Shown: positions 42,581 through 52,004, counted from the stretch's first letter. The stretch: 64,000 nucleotides of DNA from Lepidostoma basale (GCA_022606425.2 JAHDVF020000185.1:372001-436000); one strand, 5' to 3'. The notes: generated by a model from the letters alone, not told the origin. Numbers and translations are program-made.

Positions 42581-43007
42581 AATGAATTCCAATCACGATC
42601 AATTCACCTAAACGTATTGTTAATTTATTATATTTGCAAAAGTTTTGTCTGCGAGCAGTGTAAAAAATTACTATCCAGTCTGGGGGAATATTTTATGTAA
42701 TTCGGCAGCGTCAACTCATTAAAAATCATATTTCCTACCCTTACTGCTCCATCCCGGGCCGGTGTCACCCTTTGCCAGCGCCAGCCAGCCACCGACAGGT
42801 TTTGCATACAATATTTCTCTCTTACTCGGGCGAATAATATACATTTTAAGTAGGCAACGCAGAAAAAATACGAATGAAATAATTCATTGATGAATTTTTG
42901 AAACGAAATAATTAAATCGCATAGGGAATAATAACGCAAAGCTTTGGAATATAAAAAAAACGAATTTACGAAAAATTCGTAAATTAAATATTTAAAATTA
43001 ATGCTTA
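42581..43007. other. Unassigned DNA with a GC-richer patch
   Basis: 42680-42830 (ACTGCTCCATCCCGGGCC, GCCAGCGCCAGCCAGCCACC) lies in a minus-strand open stretch. It shows no splice pair or known motif. Confidence 0.35.
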
Positions 43008-43170
43008 AAAATACAATCTTCATAGATGGCGTTAGTGTGTAGATTGAAATAAACTACCATGTAAAGAGTGGTCTTACAGATTAACATATATACAACTTTC
43101 CGCCTCGACCACCATATTCTGTTTCCAAATCTTTTACATTTTCGTCTCTATGGAGATACAATTAATTCTT
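43008..43170 (-). repeat. Interspersed repeat R, fragment
   Basis: CTTCATAGATGGCG, TTAACATATATACAACTTTC, ATTCTGTTTCCAAAT and TTTTCGTCTCTATGGAGATA follow the same order as 38615-38830. Confidence 0.65.
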
Positions 43171-43444
43171 ATTATATTCATTAAGAAATGTCTCATCGGG
43201 ATTAATAAAACTTTAAAACTATTTAAAACTTGAGAAAAATGCAAAATTTCACATGGTTTTATTGTCATCTGGAAATGCACAACGTCTGTATACAGAAATA
43301 TTTAACACATTATGTGGCAAAATTAATTTACTCAAATTGAAATTGTCTCAATACATTGGAGATATTTAGTAAAAATATCAAAGAATAGCTTTTTTGTTAA
43401 ATTTTGATAAATAATGAAATCAATAAAAATATATTAATGAAACA
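43171..43444. other. AT-rich spacer
   Basis: Nothing recognised. Confidence 0.4.
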
Positions 43445-43543
43445 GTAATTTTTATTTCACTTGTTCTTTAGTTTAGACCGGTTTCGGTAGCTCGCTGCCA
43501 TTTTATAGCTATTTAAGCTAAATAACAAGTGGAATAATATATA
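43445..43543. mobile_element. MITE F half copy, target of mariner 2
   Basis: TTTAGACCGGTTTCGGTAGC, TCGCTGCCAT matches one arm of the foldback MITE at 17214-17415. The mariner begins at its right side. Confidence 0.55.
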
Positions 43544-44788
43544 TTGGGTTGATGCAAAAGTTTTGACGTTTTTTTTTTAATAAAAAAAAAATATTCCATT
43601 TTTTGTGTGTAATTTATTTAATCAATTATATAATTTCAATCGATTCTTATAACCTTCTCCAACAATTCTATTAAATAATTAATACCGTTGGGGTAAAATT
43701 CCGGTGACTCGAAAAATGTATTAAGGGATGTTTTTATCTGCTATGTTGTATATAAAAAAATACCATTAAAAAAATTGCAGTGATCTGAATAAATGATAAT
43801 CAGAAGGAGCCAGATCTGAAGAATACGGTGGTTGCTTGATAACATCCCAATTCAACTCATTTAGCTTATCATCGCCACATGTGGTCACGCGTTATCGTGA
43901 TGTAACACTACCCAATTTCTGTTTATCAATTCTGGTCTGTTATTTTCAAGAGCGATGCTTAATTTCATTATTTGTTGACAATGTCGTTCTGTTGTAATTG
44001 TATGATTGCGTTTCAGAAGTTCAAAATACGCAATACCAACAAATAACAAAACATTATTTTTTACGAAATCCGGCCTTGGAAGTTTTTTTTATGGGGCTTG
44101 GCTTTTCAATGTATTTTTCGTGTTATGTTATTGTACGCAACCCATTTCTCATCTCCTGTTACCAATACATGCAAAAACGGTCCGTGCTTTTGTCTAGCAC
44201 CCAAAGCAACGCATGTTGAAATACGATCCAAAAAATTGGCAGTCGATATTAATGAGGAATCCAAACGTCGTACTACGAAACCATCCCTATAAGTTTCTAA
44301 TGTCTCAAAACAGTTTATTTGTTGACTCTTATCATCAACCCGATTTTCACTAGTGGTAAGACGTGGATTGGTGTCAATTATGACTTTTAAATTGTTGTCA
44401 TCAGACCTCAAAGACCGCCCGGCCCGTGGTTCTTGAATTAGTAAAAATCACCAGATCGGAATTTTGTAAACCATCTTTGTGTTAGTCAAACTTTGATGAC
44501 ATCTGCTCCATACGGATCGTAAATGTTTTTGGTGGCCACAGTCGCACTATTGTCTTTAAGGAATTCATACAGTAAACAATGACGTAAATGCACTTTTTCG
44601 ACCGAATTTTGAAAAAATATATGGGCTCTTCAATGTACGCTGGCCGGTCTAAAACTGAATAGAAAGTAGAAGGGAAGCATTCTTTACACAATAAAATCAT
44701 TTAAAAATATATGTTATTCATCAGTTCCGAGAAAAAAAATATTTAGCTGGGATCATACAAAAACGTCAAAACTTTTGCATCAACCCAA
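43544..44788 (-). mobile_element. Mariner transposon, second and older copy
   Basis: The ends TTGGGTTGATGCAAAAG are the same as in the element at 30548, and TA lies on both sides (43542-43543, 44789-44790). The terminal repeats differ at several positions further in. 1245 bases. Confidence 0.9.
43680..44605 (-). pseudogene. Mariner transposase relic
   Basis: The minus strand keeps scattered pieces parallel to the copy at 30640-31565. These are NLKVIIDTNPRLTT (near 44370), LVTGDEKWVAYNNITRK (near 44150, first catalytic Asp) and, out of frame, the N-terminal KCIYVIVYCMN region. Many shifts and stops make it far older than the other copy. An ~80-base stretch (44190-44270) around LDSSLISTANFLDRISTC retains sequence that is deleted in the 30548 copy, so that copy is not its ancestor. 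Confidence 0.8.
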
Positions 44789-45007
44789 TACATATTAAAA
44801 TAATATTTTACCTCCTTTTAACCAAATAAATATATTTTTATTACGATATTATGGCAAACACGCTACGACGAATAAACAACTGTTTCCTAGGCGTTTTATT
44901 ACGCTTTATGGTATGTAAGAGTACAAAATATGATCACCAGTGGAAATTAAGGTGTTTTAATTGATGTATAAATCATAATTAATATTAATGCCTTAAGTAT
45001 TTATCAA

Positions 45008-45545
45008 AAATAACTAACTAACTAACTAACTAACCATCACGCCGTCTCCCCGAAGGGGTAGGCAGAAAGAATGGACTGCCACACTTTTCTTTCCTGACAT
45101 ATTTCTCTCGCTTCCTCAACATTATACATCGTGTCATGCACGCGCGTCGATTTCTCTGACTCCTCACATGGCCGACATTCATATTTGATTTATTTGATCG
45201 TGCCACGTTTTCCTCGGTCTTCCTCTATTTCTGGTTCCATTCACATCATTAACATATAATTTTTTTACCATTCTTTCTTCATTCATTCTTTCCATATGTC
45301 CAAACCATCTTAATGATCCTTTCATTATTTTGTTCATGACACCATCATTCGCACCGCATTCACTTCTTATATTTTCATTCGACACTCTATCATACACAGA
45401 GTATCCACACATTCGTCTAAGAGATCTCATTTCTACTGCATTTATTCTACTTTCATCCTTCTTTTGCCAGTTCCATGCTTCGCTTCCATACATAAGGGTC
45501 GGTAGAAGAACACCATTGTGCACTGCCATTCTAGCTTTTTTTGAT
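45008..45545 (-). mobile_element. Family A copy, nearly complete 3' half-kilobase
   Basis: The (TTAG)n tail lies at the left (CTAACTAACTAACTAACC on plus), then the CCCCTTCGGGG hairpin. The minus-strand frame reads MAVHNGVLLPTLMYGSEAWN, MRSLRRMCGYSVYDRVS, LRWFGHMERMNEERMVKK and RGRPRKTWHDQINQI. Its 5' end lies at KARMAVHNG, a breakpoint shared by several copies. Confidence 0.92.
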
Positions 45546-46029
45546 AGGTATCAAAAATATAAGCTAGTTATTTAAAACAAATAAAAAATACATATTTATC
45601 TGCGTTATTATGGAGTTTAATACATCATTGATATGGTTACAATGGGAATAAACTAATACGAGTATGCATCATGATCAATTTCTGATATTTTTATTTATGT
45701 ATTAATACTGAATACATAAAGGGAAAAGCATTGTCGAATTTTCATTGAAATTGTCTCTTATGATTCCTTAAATATGAAAAGCATAATAAATTCACATATT
45801 TTATCCGTATTATCCCAACTATAAGTCCAGTTCCTCCATTCTTTGGCTCGCTTATTATTCAGAGTAGAGATCTGTTTTTCCGCCGACATCAGCTCCGCCG
45901 TATTACCACTTAAAGAGTTTTGTGCTCCCGTTATTATTGGCACGCACTGTATGAAAAAGTCACGAATGAAACGTGATTTTATGAGTTTTGCAAGCAAAAA
46001 ATGCAGATCAACACCACTGATATAAATCA
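45546..46029. other. AT-rich DNA, nothing firm
   Basis: 45800-46020 has a 90-codon minus-strand open stretch without recognisable motifs or splice context. I do not call it. Confidence 0.3.
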
Positions 46030-46034
46030 ATAGT

Positions 46035-46640
46035 ATTAGAAAATTGCTCTTCCCACCGGTGTCATCTGAGGCAGGTTGATTCTGGCGGCCGGTAGGTAAA
46101 ACAATCTATGCCCATGGTTCTCAAAGTGGGCGATAACGCCCCCTTGTGGGCGTTTGAGGGGGGCAGTAAAAGACCCCAAAAAAATAGAGAGCGTGGGCAG
46201 ATAAAAAAATATGGTCTAAAAAGACAAAAAAAACACGCTAATCATTTCTTCCTTTTCTTCGTTCGGTATTCTACCATGTCGTTTTCAGATACATAAAAGA
46301 TTTAATAATATTTAAAAAATGTGTTTCTAAATATTTGAAATAACTTTTATGGGAGGGGGGCGTTGAACGTTTATTTTTCTTGTAAAGGGGGCAGTGGCCC
46401 AGAAAAGATTGGAAACCTATGAATCTATGCTGTCGCTCTCGGAGATATCTATCACGGACAAAAAGATTAACATCCTTCAGCACGGCCAATTTCTTGAAAT
46501 ATCCCCTGATTAATCTAAAGAAATGAGTTATGAGATGCCCATATCTTCGAAGCTGCAGAGAGTTGGTCCCGAGTATTCCCAAAAGAATTGCCGTCGGATA
46601 TTTAAATAATGAAAAAACCGGGTCATTTTCAGTGTTTAAC
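46035..46640 (-). mobile_element. LINE F C-terminal fragment, split by a MITE
   Basis: On the minus strand it reads FSLFKYPTAILLGILGTNSL, ITHFFRLIRG, VNLFVRDRYLRERQHR, then is interrupted by the MITE (46111-46421) and resumes YLPAARINLPQMTPVGRAI. The same protein pattern is on the plus strand at 52577-52786 / 55861-55978. It belongs to a CR1/Jockey-like LINE with the ending RxYLRxRxHRLF-YLPxxRxNLPxxxPVG. Confidence 0.75.
46111..46421. mobile_element. hAT-like MITE (311 bp)
   Basis: CCCATGGTTCTCAAAGTGGG at the left and (complement) CATAGGTTTCCAATC at the right are imperfect inverted repeats. The flanks are identical 8-mers AATCTATG (46103-46110, 46422-46429). CGCCCCCTTGTGGGCG and GGGGGGCGTTGAACG repeats fill the ends. 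Non-coding. It resembles 25821-26331. Confidence 0.85.
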
Positions 46641-46667
46641 AGGGTTTTAAATATTATAATATTACAA

Positions 46668-46815
46668 TCAACTAACCAACTAACCATCACGCCCTTTCCC
46701 CGGAAGGGAAGACAGAGAGGATGTACCGCCGTACTGCTCTGTTCTGACATACTCCTCTACATTCATACGTCTTAACATGCACACTCTTCGATTTTTCCGA
46801 CATCAAATGTGGCCG
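46668..46815 (-). mobile_element. Family A 3' end fragment
   Basis: The tail CAACTAACCAACTAACC, hairpin CCCTTCCGGGG and the complement of RACMLRRMN are recognisable. Only ~150 bases remain. Confidence 0.8.
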
Positions 46816-46904
46816 CCTTTTAGTATTTAATTAATTAGGTCACCGTGCGGATCAAAGAATTTTTTTAAAAATATTTTTGTGACAGATAATTGTTTAAATG
46901 TATT

Positions 46905-47350
46905 AACTATCTAACCATTCACGCCGTCTCCCCGAAGGGGTAGGCAGCAAGAATGGACTGCCACACTTTTCTTTCCTGACATATTTCTCTCGTTTCCTCA
47001 ACATTCATACATCGTGTCATGCACGCGCGTCGATTTCTCTGACTCCTCACGTGGCCGAAATTCAATATTTGATTTATTTGATCATGCCACGTTTTCCTCG
47101 GTCTTCCTCTATTGCTAGTTCCATTTAAATCATACTTTTTTTACCATTCTTTCTTCATTATTATTACCATGTGTCCAAACCATCTTAATGATCCTTTCAT
47201 TATTTCGTTCATAACACCATCATTCGCACCGCATTCACTTTTTTATATTTTCATTCGACACTCTATCATACACAGAGTATCTCACATTCGTCTAAGAGAT
47301 CTCATTTTTACTGCATTTATTCTACTTTCATCGTTCTTTTGCCAGTATCA
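46905..47350 (-). mobile_element. Family A copy
   Basis: From AACTATCTAACC and the CCCCTTCGGGG hairpin to the complement of ESRINAVKMRSLRRM. Several small indels near 47130-47165 break the frame. Confidence 0.88.
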
Positions 47351-47365
47351 ATTTAAATGTATTAA

Positions 47366-47695
47366 GATCCGTAAAACATCCTTTCTGGGCGAAGACAAAT
47401 ATGATATTCTCCAACGTATGCTAGGACCGCCCTGAAAATTAAAATGCAGGGCATCAATCAATAGAGACAATTCAAGTAAAAAAAAAAAATAATAATAAAA
47501 AAATAAAAATAAAACGTATGCTAGTGGGCAAGATTGAAGAAAGACGACGTGGTTCTGGATAAAGGCAAACGTCATGGCTGCACAACATTGAATACTGAAC
47601 TGAAATAAGAAGCGTTGAGGAGTTATTTCGGTCGGTGCAATATAGAGAATCCTTTGTAGAGGTGATGGCTAACATCTTATGTCTTAGAAGAAGAA
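47366..47695 (+). mobile_element. Family D LINE C-terminal relic with inserted retrocopy
   Basis: The plus strand encodes IRKTSFLGEDKYDILQRML, then (after the 88-bp insertion and one duplicated 12-mer) VGKIEERRRGSG, TSWLHNIEY, IRSVEELFRSV. This matches the C terminus seen at 59655 and 62862 (KISHLGHILRG...LLQLILEGKIEGRRGPGRR...SWLRN...SVEELFRAA). Frame partly lost. Confidence 0.75.
47425..47512 (+). mobile_element. Short poly(A) retrocopy
   Basis: An 88-base insert, GACCGCCCTGAAAATTAAAA... ending in a long A-rich tail with AAT and AAAT units. It is flanked by identical 12-mers AACGTATGCTAG (47413-47424, 47513-47524). Removing it and one 12-mer restores the LINE D frame. The source RNA of the ~50 non-A bases is not recognised. 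Confidence 0.8.
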
Positions 47696-47777
47696 AAAAT
47701 AGAGTATTAAACATATTTTAAAAACGATTAATTGAACGGCTTTTATTTGAAATGGTTTTATTGAACGGTAAATTTTA

Positions 47778-48262
47778 TTGGCCGTTCACGATGGAGTTCT
47801 AGTTCCAACCCTAATGAATGGAAGCTAAGCATGGAACTGGCAGAAGAAGGATGAGAACAAAATAAATGCGGAAGGGTTGAGATCTTGGACGTATGTGTAG
47901 TAAAATGATATACGACAGAGTTCCAAATTCTGATATTAGGAAGGAATGTGTGGTGTAGAGCGGAAGAAAGTATTATGAATAAAATTATGAAAGGATCACT
48001 GTATTAGTTAGGTCACATGGGACGCATGGACGAATAAATAATGGTTAAGAATGTATGTAGATGTGAATGGAGTACGGAGTCGAGGAAAATACGGCATGAC
48101 CAAGTCAATTAAATTTTAAAGGTCGCCCATGTTAGATGTCGGATGAATCGTTTGCGTGTATGACTCGCTGCATTAGTGTGGAGGAAGGTAGAGAGGTATG
48201 CCAGGATAGATTAATGTGGCGGTCCTTTCTCTCTGCCTACCTTTTCGGAGACACGGCGTGTT
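47778..48262 (+). mobile_element. Family A copy, decayed
   Basis: It starts AVHDGVLVPTLM-GS and keeps GCCTACC-TTTTCGGAGACAC at the 3' end. It has many indels. Confidence 0.8.
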
Positions 48263-48324
48263 ATTGTTTTATTGAAAATGAAAAATCAAATAATTAAAAA
48301 TCTATTTAAGAAATATTATAATAC

Positions 48325-48543
48325 ATGGGAGTGATTACGGTGCCTAGAGTTTGCGAACAATTTATTCTAGAGCCAGTGTTTCACAAGTCACGAAGTTGCC
48401 GTCGTCGGCCACGGGGGGGCGGCCGTGGCGGTGGTGGCGCTACTCAAACGGGACAACTTTACGAGGGAAAGTTCCAGAAGATGTTGTGGAAAAAGTCTTT
48501 AGAACTGCCGCAGTATAATAGTTTTACCGGCTGCGGTCCGTGA
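48325..48543 (+). CDS. Small open frame, function unknown
   Basis: An ATG-started 72-codon frame in GC-richer DNA. It has a basic, glycine-rich centre (RSCRRRPRGGGRGGGGATQT) followed by EGKFQKMLWKKSLELPQY. No relatives are known to me. Flanks are AT-rich and no promoter or polyadenylation signal stands out. It may equally be repeat-derived or chance. Confidence 0.2.
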   Translation: MGVITVPRVCEQFILEPVFHKSRSCRRRPRGGGRGGGGATQTGQLYEGKFQKMLWKKSLELPQYNSFTGCGP

Positions 48544-48654
48544 CGATATGTCCGCCTGAATAGCAATACACTTACTTTACTTCTATAACAGAGGCGGACA
48601 ACGAAATATTCAAATATATTCATAATTTATTTTTATAAGGATTAATTGTATCTC

Positions 48655-48980
48655 TCTTGTATCGACTCTTCGAGCGGTGCATGGTCATCACCGTGGTGAT
48701 GGCCATGCTACGCTGGAGAATTGATCTGATCCCAAGTACCTATCCACACCTCCTTGACTTTGGTCTCCTCTGGAAACTATGCGAAATGTTAGAGATAGGC
48801 TAATTAACCTCGGTGGATAATATTGATGCATAGGCTAACGTGAAAGGACACCTCGCCAACCGTCTGGCAAGCGTGGCGTTGTAATGCCAACCACCCCCCG
48901 TATGACATGTCATACATGGAGAAGTATGGGGGAGGCCTATGTCCAGCAGTGGACGACAACGGCTGTTAAAGAAGAAGAAG
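48655..48980 (+). mobile_element. RTE-tailed SINE-like element, copy 2
   Basis: 326 bases from TCTTGTATCGACTCTTCGAG to GGCTGTTAAAGAAGAAGAAG. It is flanked by identical 11-mers AATTGTATCTC (48644-48654, 48981-48991). GGAGGCCTATGTCCAGCAGT near the end encodes EAYVQQW in one frame, the RTE pol terminus, but no larger frame is present. No clear Pol III A/B boxes were found. Two copies in the window share both ends. Confidence 0.85.
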
Positions 48981-49213
48981 AATTGTATCTCAATAGAGAC
49001 GAAGATGTAAATTGTTTTCTGGGAACAGAATATGGCGGCCGAGGCGCTTACAGGACTTATGACCTGTCAATTGGTAAGATTGAGCGATCGTTTTATGTTT
49101 AACAACATTCCCCATTTCGTCCTTCTTACGGCCACCACGTCTGACAAATTTTGGATGTTGTATACTCGTATATGTTAGAATGCTGCGCCAATCTTCACAT
49201 TTTTATGTTCACT

Positions 49214-49251
49214 CAACACTAGCGTCATCTATTAAGATGACGCTAGTGTTG
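49214..49251. repeat. Perfect 17-bp hairpin
   Basis: CAACACTAGCGTCATCT, loop ATTA, then the exact complement. It lies at the truncated end of repeat R. Confidence 0.9.
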
Positions 49252-49384
49252 TTTGTATTAAATATTTTTACAAAATCCGAAACATATTGTGAATAATATT
49301 TATATTTGGTAAAAATATCTGATAAAATGAATAAAGCAGTGTTCATAATTCTTCTTGCAAAAATAATTTATATATTATAAAAGA

Positions 49385-49525
49385 AAACGCATTTTTTTGA
49401 AGTTTTATTATATTTTCCTAGCAAAATGTTTCGGCTTGCTACGACATTCGACATTTGATAATTCTTTAGCGAAACATGTCATCCCTAAAAAAATCTAGAA
49501 AACACACGTTTATTCGTATCAATTA
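49385..49525. mobile_element. Palindromic MITE A, decayed copy
   Basis: GAAGTTTTATTATATTTTCC, AAATGTTTCGGCTTGCTA, TAGCGAAACATGTCATCCC and CACGTTTATTCGTATCAATT follow the MITE A order. Confidence 0.65.
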
Positions 49526-49537
49526 TGTTAAAAATAA

Positions 49538-50048
49538 TAATTGTATCTCAATAGAGACGAAGATGCAAACTGGAAACCGAATATGGTTGATCAAGGCGCT
49601 CACAGGGCCTACGACCTGTCATTGTTTGGGTCAAGCGCACGCTTTATGTAATTACAACATTCCCCATTCCACGTATTTCTTTTATGACCATGTAAGACTA
49701 ATTTTTGGAGGTTGTATATATGTTACAAATCTATGCTTAACTTCACATGTCAGTTTCAATACGCCATCTATGTATATTTTTGATTACTTATGTTAATCTT
49801 TTTAAGATTAATCTATATAATCCACACACTAACGCCATCTATGGAGATTAATTTTTAGCATTTAGCATAACTACTTTATTAACACAATGTGAAGGCTATC
49901 TACATTAACGCATTGTTAGAAGCCGCCTGGAGATGTCACTCCTATCTATATGCCAAACCAATTAAATTTCATCAATTAATCACCCACCATGGGTGAAATC
50001 CAGTATTCGTATACAAGTATAAGTATACATTCACAAAAAATATTTTAT
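49538..50048 (+). repeat. Interspersed repeat R, full copy
   Basis: It starts AATTGTATCTCAATAGAGAC and ends ATTCGTATACAAGTATAAG. It is the reverse of 38345-38835. It contains AACGCCATCTATGGAGATTA. No coding capacity. Confidence 0.75.
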
Positions 50049-50692
50049 TAAAAATACATCATTATTTTAAACTAACACACATAATTAACACATTGTCTGC
50101 TAGCAAGGTGTTAAATTTCAAAAATGGGTTGATCTTTTCATAAAAGAACACGATTTTATCTTCGGCAAATGATTTTTCAAAAACACGTATAAATTGGGAG
50201 GAAAAAGTCACGAGGCTTCCTTGACCCGCAAGTTATTGCTATGAAATAACGAGTACTATAATGTACGAACCGCAACTTTCATATTGTATGAATACTTAGT
50301 AAAACTGCGATAAAAGAAAAATGATTTATCGCTCTTCATTCAAAATCACATTTTTTCTTAATATTTAAAAAAAATAATATAGTCAACACTTTCGTTCAAA
50401 GATATAGTCAAGGTAAAAAAATTAATTAAAATTGTTTCTCATATGAATGAAAGAATTTAACACTCTCCAAGTTCATAGAAATCCGGGGGTATATAATATA
50501 CAATTCAGTAATACTGAGAAAACTAAATCTATGCGTTCCCTACTATTACGGTCGAGAAAAGGCCATATTTTATTTTTTGCCCCGAATAACCGCACGGAAG
50601 CGCTTTATAGTTTATCTGTATTAAAGATGATTCATCCTTCAACAAGGTGGCATGCGATATAAATCTCTTTAGACGCAGCGATAAGAGCAACA
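50049..50692. other. Unassigned DNA
   Basis: 50447-50662 is open for 71 codons on the plus strand (EFNTLQVHRNPGVYNIQFS). I see no homologue, splice pair or promoter. Not called. Confidence 0.3.
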
Positions 50693-50752
50693 AAAAAATG
50701 TTGTATTGTTTCCTTTCACATGGTTCTGTGCATATTTCCTTTAAGCTAACTA

Positions 50753-51588
50753 TAGTGTAGCCGCTATGATCTGAGTCTTGGGGTCATAAATCATTTCCCT
50801 ATGTCTATCTCGCTTGCACTTACGGGCCTTATGGAGCGGTTTAGGGATGGGCGTAACAATAAAAAAAATATATCGATTAGTAACGTTTATTATCGTATCT
50901 TGTTCATAAACTTTAACGAGTTAACAAAGTTTTGATATTAAACTTTATTTACTGGTTTTATGTGCGTTTAAATTCGTATGAAATTTGTGACTACAAGATA
51001 CTAAATTAAATACCAGTATAAACCGAAAAATTGTTAAATTTTGAAAATTGTATACCGTATATCTATAAACACAGAAAGAAAGTTAAGTATAAGAAACAAA
51101 GTAGATCATATTGTGGCCCTTAAAAGTCCACTGTCGCTCTACTCACACCACAAATAAACGCGGCCATTTCACGTGGTTTGTTGAAATCAAGAGAAACCAT
51201 TTTATTCGGATCACTTGTCAATTCATTGACAAACAGGAATACGTTGTGAATCACTGTTCGAGTTTGAGGGCTAATATCGCCATGTAATTTATTCAAATAA
51301 ACGTTAGAAAATAAACTATCCATAGTGCGCAACGAGTGGTGACATACGAATATATTTATTTAATTGCTGTAAACACATCTATAGCAAAAAACACGCACTG
51401 CAATTGCATTTGGTAAAGACCAATCATTAGTGACTTATCGTACATATCATAACGTACAGATCATTATAAAATCATTATAGTCGATTGTATCGTATAACGA
51501 TCGATGAAAAAACGGTCCCGGCGCGCTTCCCTTCCTTACCTCTATTGACATTTATGGCCTCAAGACTCAATTCTAAACGGCTCTAGTA
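50753..51588 (-). mobile_element. TIR transposon inserted in the array
   Basis: The ends TAGTGTAGCCGCTATGATCT and (complement) TACTAGAGCCGTTTAGAATT continue as inverted repeats through GAGTCTTGGGGTCATAAAT / GAGTCTTGAGGCCATAAAT. TA flanks both sides (50751-50752, 51589-51590). Taking out 836 bases and one TA leaves GAGCTAACTAACCATCACG-type sequence, exactly as in the other units (first unit AAGCT). It holds one short frame. Confidence 0.85.
51120..51332 (-). CDS. Putative N-terminal DNA-binding fragment of a transposase
   Basis: A 70-codon minus-strand frame inside the TIR element. It reads LNKLHGDISPQTRTVIHNVF, LFVNELTSDPNK, FNKPREMAAFICGVSRATV and then stops. The last part resembles a helix-turn-helix (REMAAFICGVSRATV), and the layout resembles the N terminus of IS630/Tc1-like transposases in insects. 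No catalytic domain follows, so this is either a deletion derivative or the first exon-like part of the parent. The match is by eye. Confidence 0.4.
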   Translation of the reverse strand: MRTMDSLFSNVYLNKLHGDISPQTRTVIHNVFLFVNELTSDPNKMVSLDFNKPREMAAFICGVSRATVDF

Positions 51589-52004
51589 TAACCATCACGC
51601 CGTTTCATCGGAAGGGTAGGCAAAACAAAAAAAATTGTATTGTTTCAATGTTGTATTGTTTCCTTTCACATGGTTCTGTGCATATTTCCTTTGAGCTAAA
51701 TAAGCATCACGCCATTTCATCGGAGGGGTAGGCAAAAAAAAAAATGTTGTATTGTTTCCTTTCACATGGTTCTGTGCATATTTCCTTTGAGCTTACTAAC
51801 CATCACGCCGTTTCATCGGAAGGATAGGCAAAACAAAAAATATTTTATTGTTTCAATGTTGTGTTGTTTCCTTTCACATGGTTCAGTGCATGTTTCCTTT
51901 GAGCTAACTAACCATCACGCCGTTTCATCGGAGCGGTAGGCAAATGATAGACCGCCAAAAGTGGAAGAAGTTATTAAAAAAAATAGTATTATGTAAATAT
52001 TATT

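Larger units (their letters stand above)
48644..49262 (+). repeat. Interspersed repeat R, copy interrupted by an RTE-tailed element
   Basis: AATTGTATCTC starts the repeat (48644), then the inserted element, then AATTGTATCTCAATAGAGAC and the sequence GAAGATG-AAAT...GGCGGCCGAGGCGCTTACAG. It ends with a hairpin in which CAACACTAGCGTCATCT and its exact complement flank ATTA (49214-49251). Confidence 0.8.
50693..51960 (-). repeat. Tandem array of family A 3'-end-derived units, split by a transposon
   Basis: Four units begin TTGTATTGTTTCCTTTCACA or close variants at 50701, 51651, 51747 and 51859. Each carries ATGGTTCTGTGCATATTTCC, GAGCTAACTAACC and ATCACGCCGTTTCATCGG-GGGTAGGC, the complement of the family A hairpin and 3' end. 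Without the insert, the first three unit lengths alternate at about 112, 96 and 112 bases. The longer units add a second TTGTTTCAATG stretch, so the array looks like a two-unit higher-order repeat. Confidence 0.8.

Noticed and set aside
42628..43023. 131-codon minus-strand open frame
   Set aside because: The composition changes abruptly within it, it runs into a repeat R fragment, and no family resemblance is seen.
46271..46750. 159-codon minus-strand frame as one protein
   Set aside because: It is a chimera of a family A tail, a LINE F fragment and the hAT-like MITE; only the middle part is LINE coding sequence.
50693..51960. CRISPR-like array
   Set aside because: Units are ~100 bases with no short conserved repeat/spacer pattern, contain a LINE end, and the genome is an animal's.
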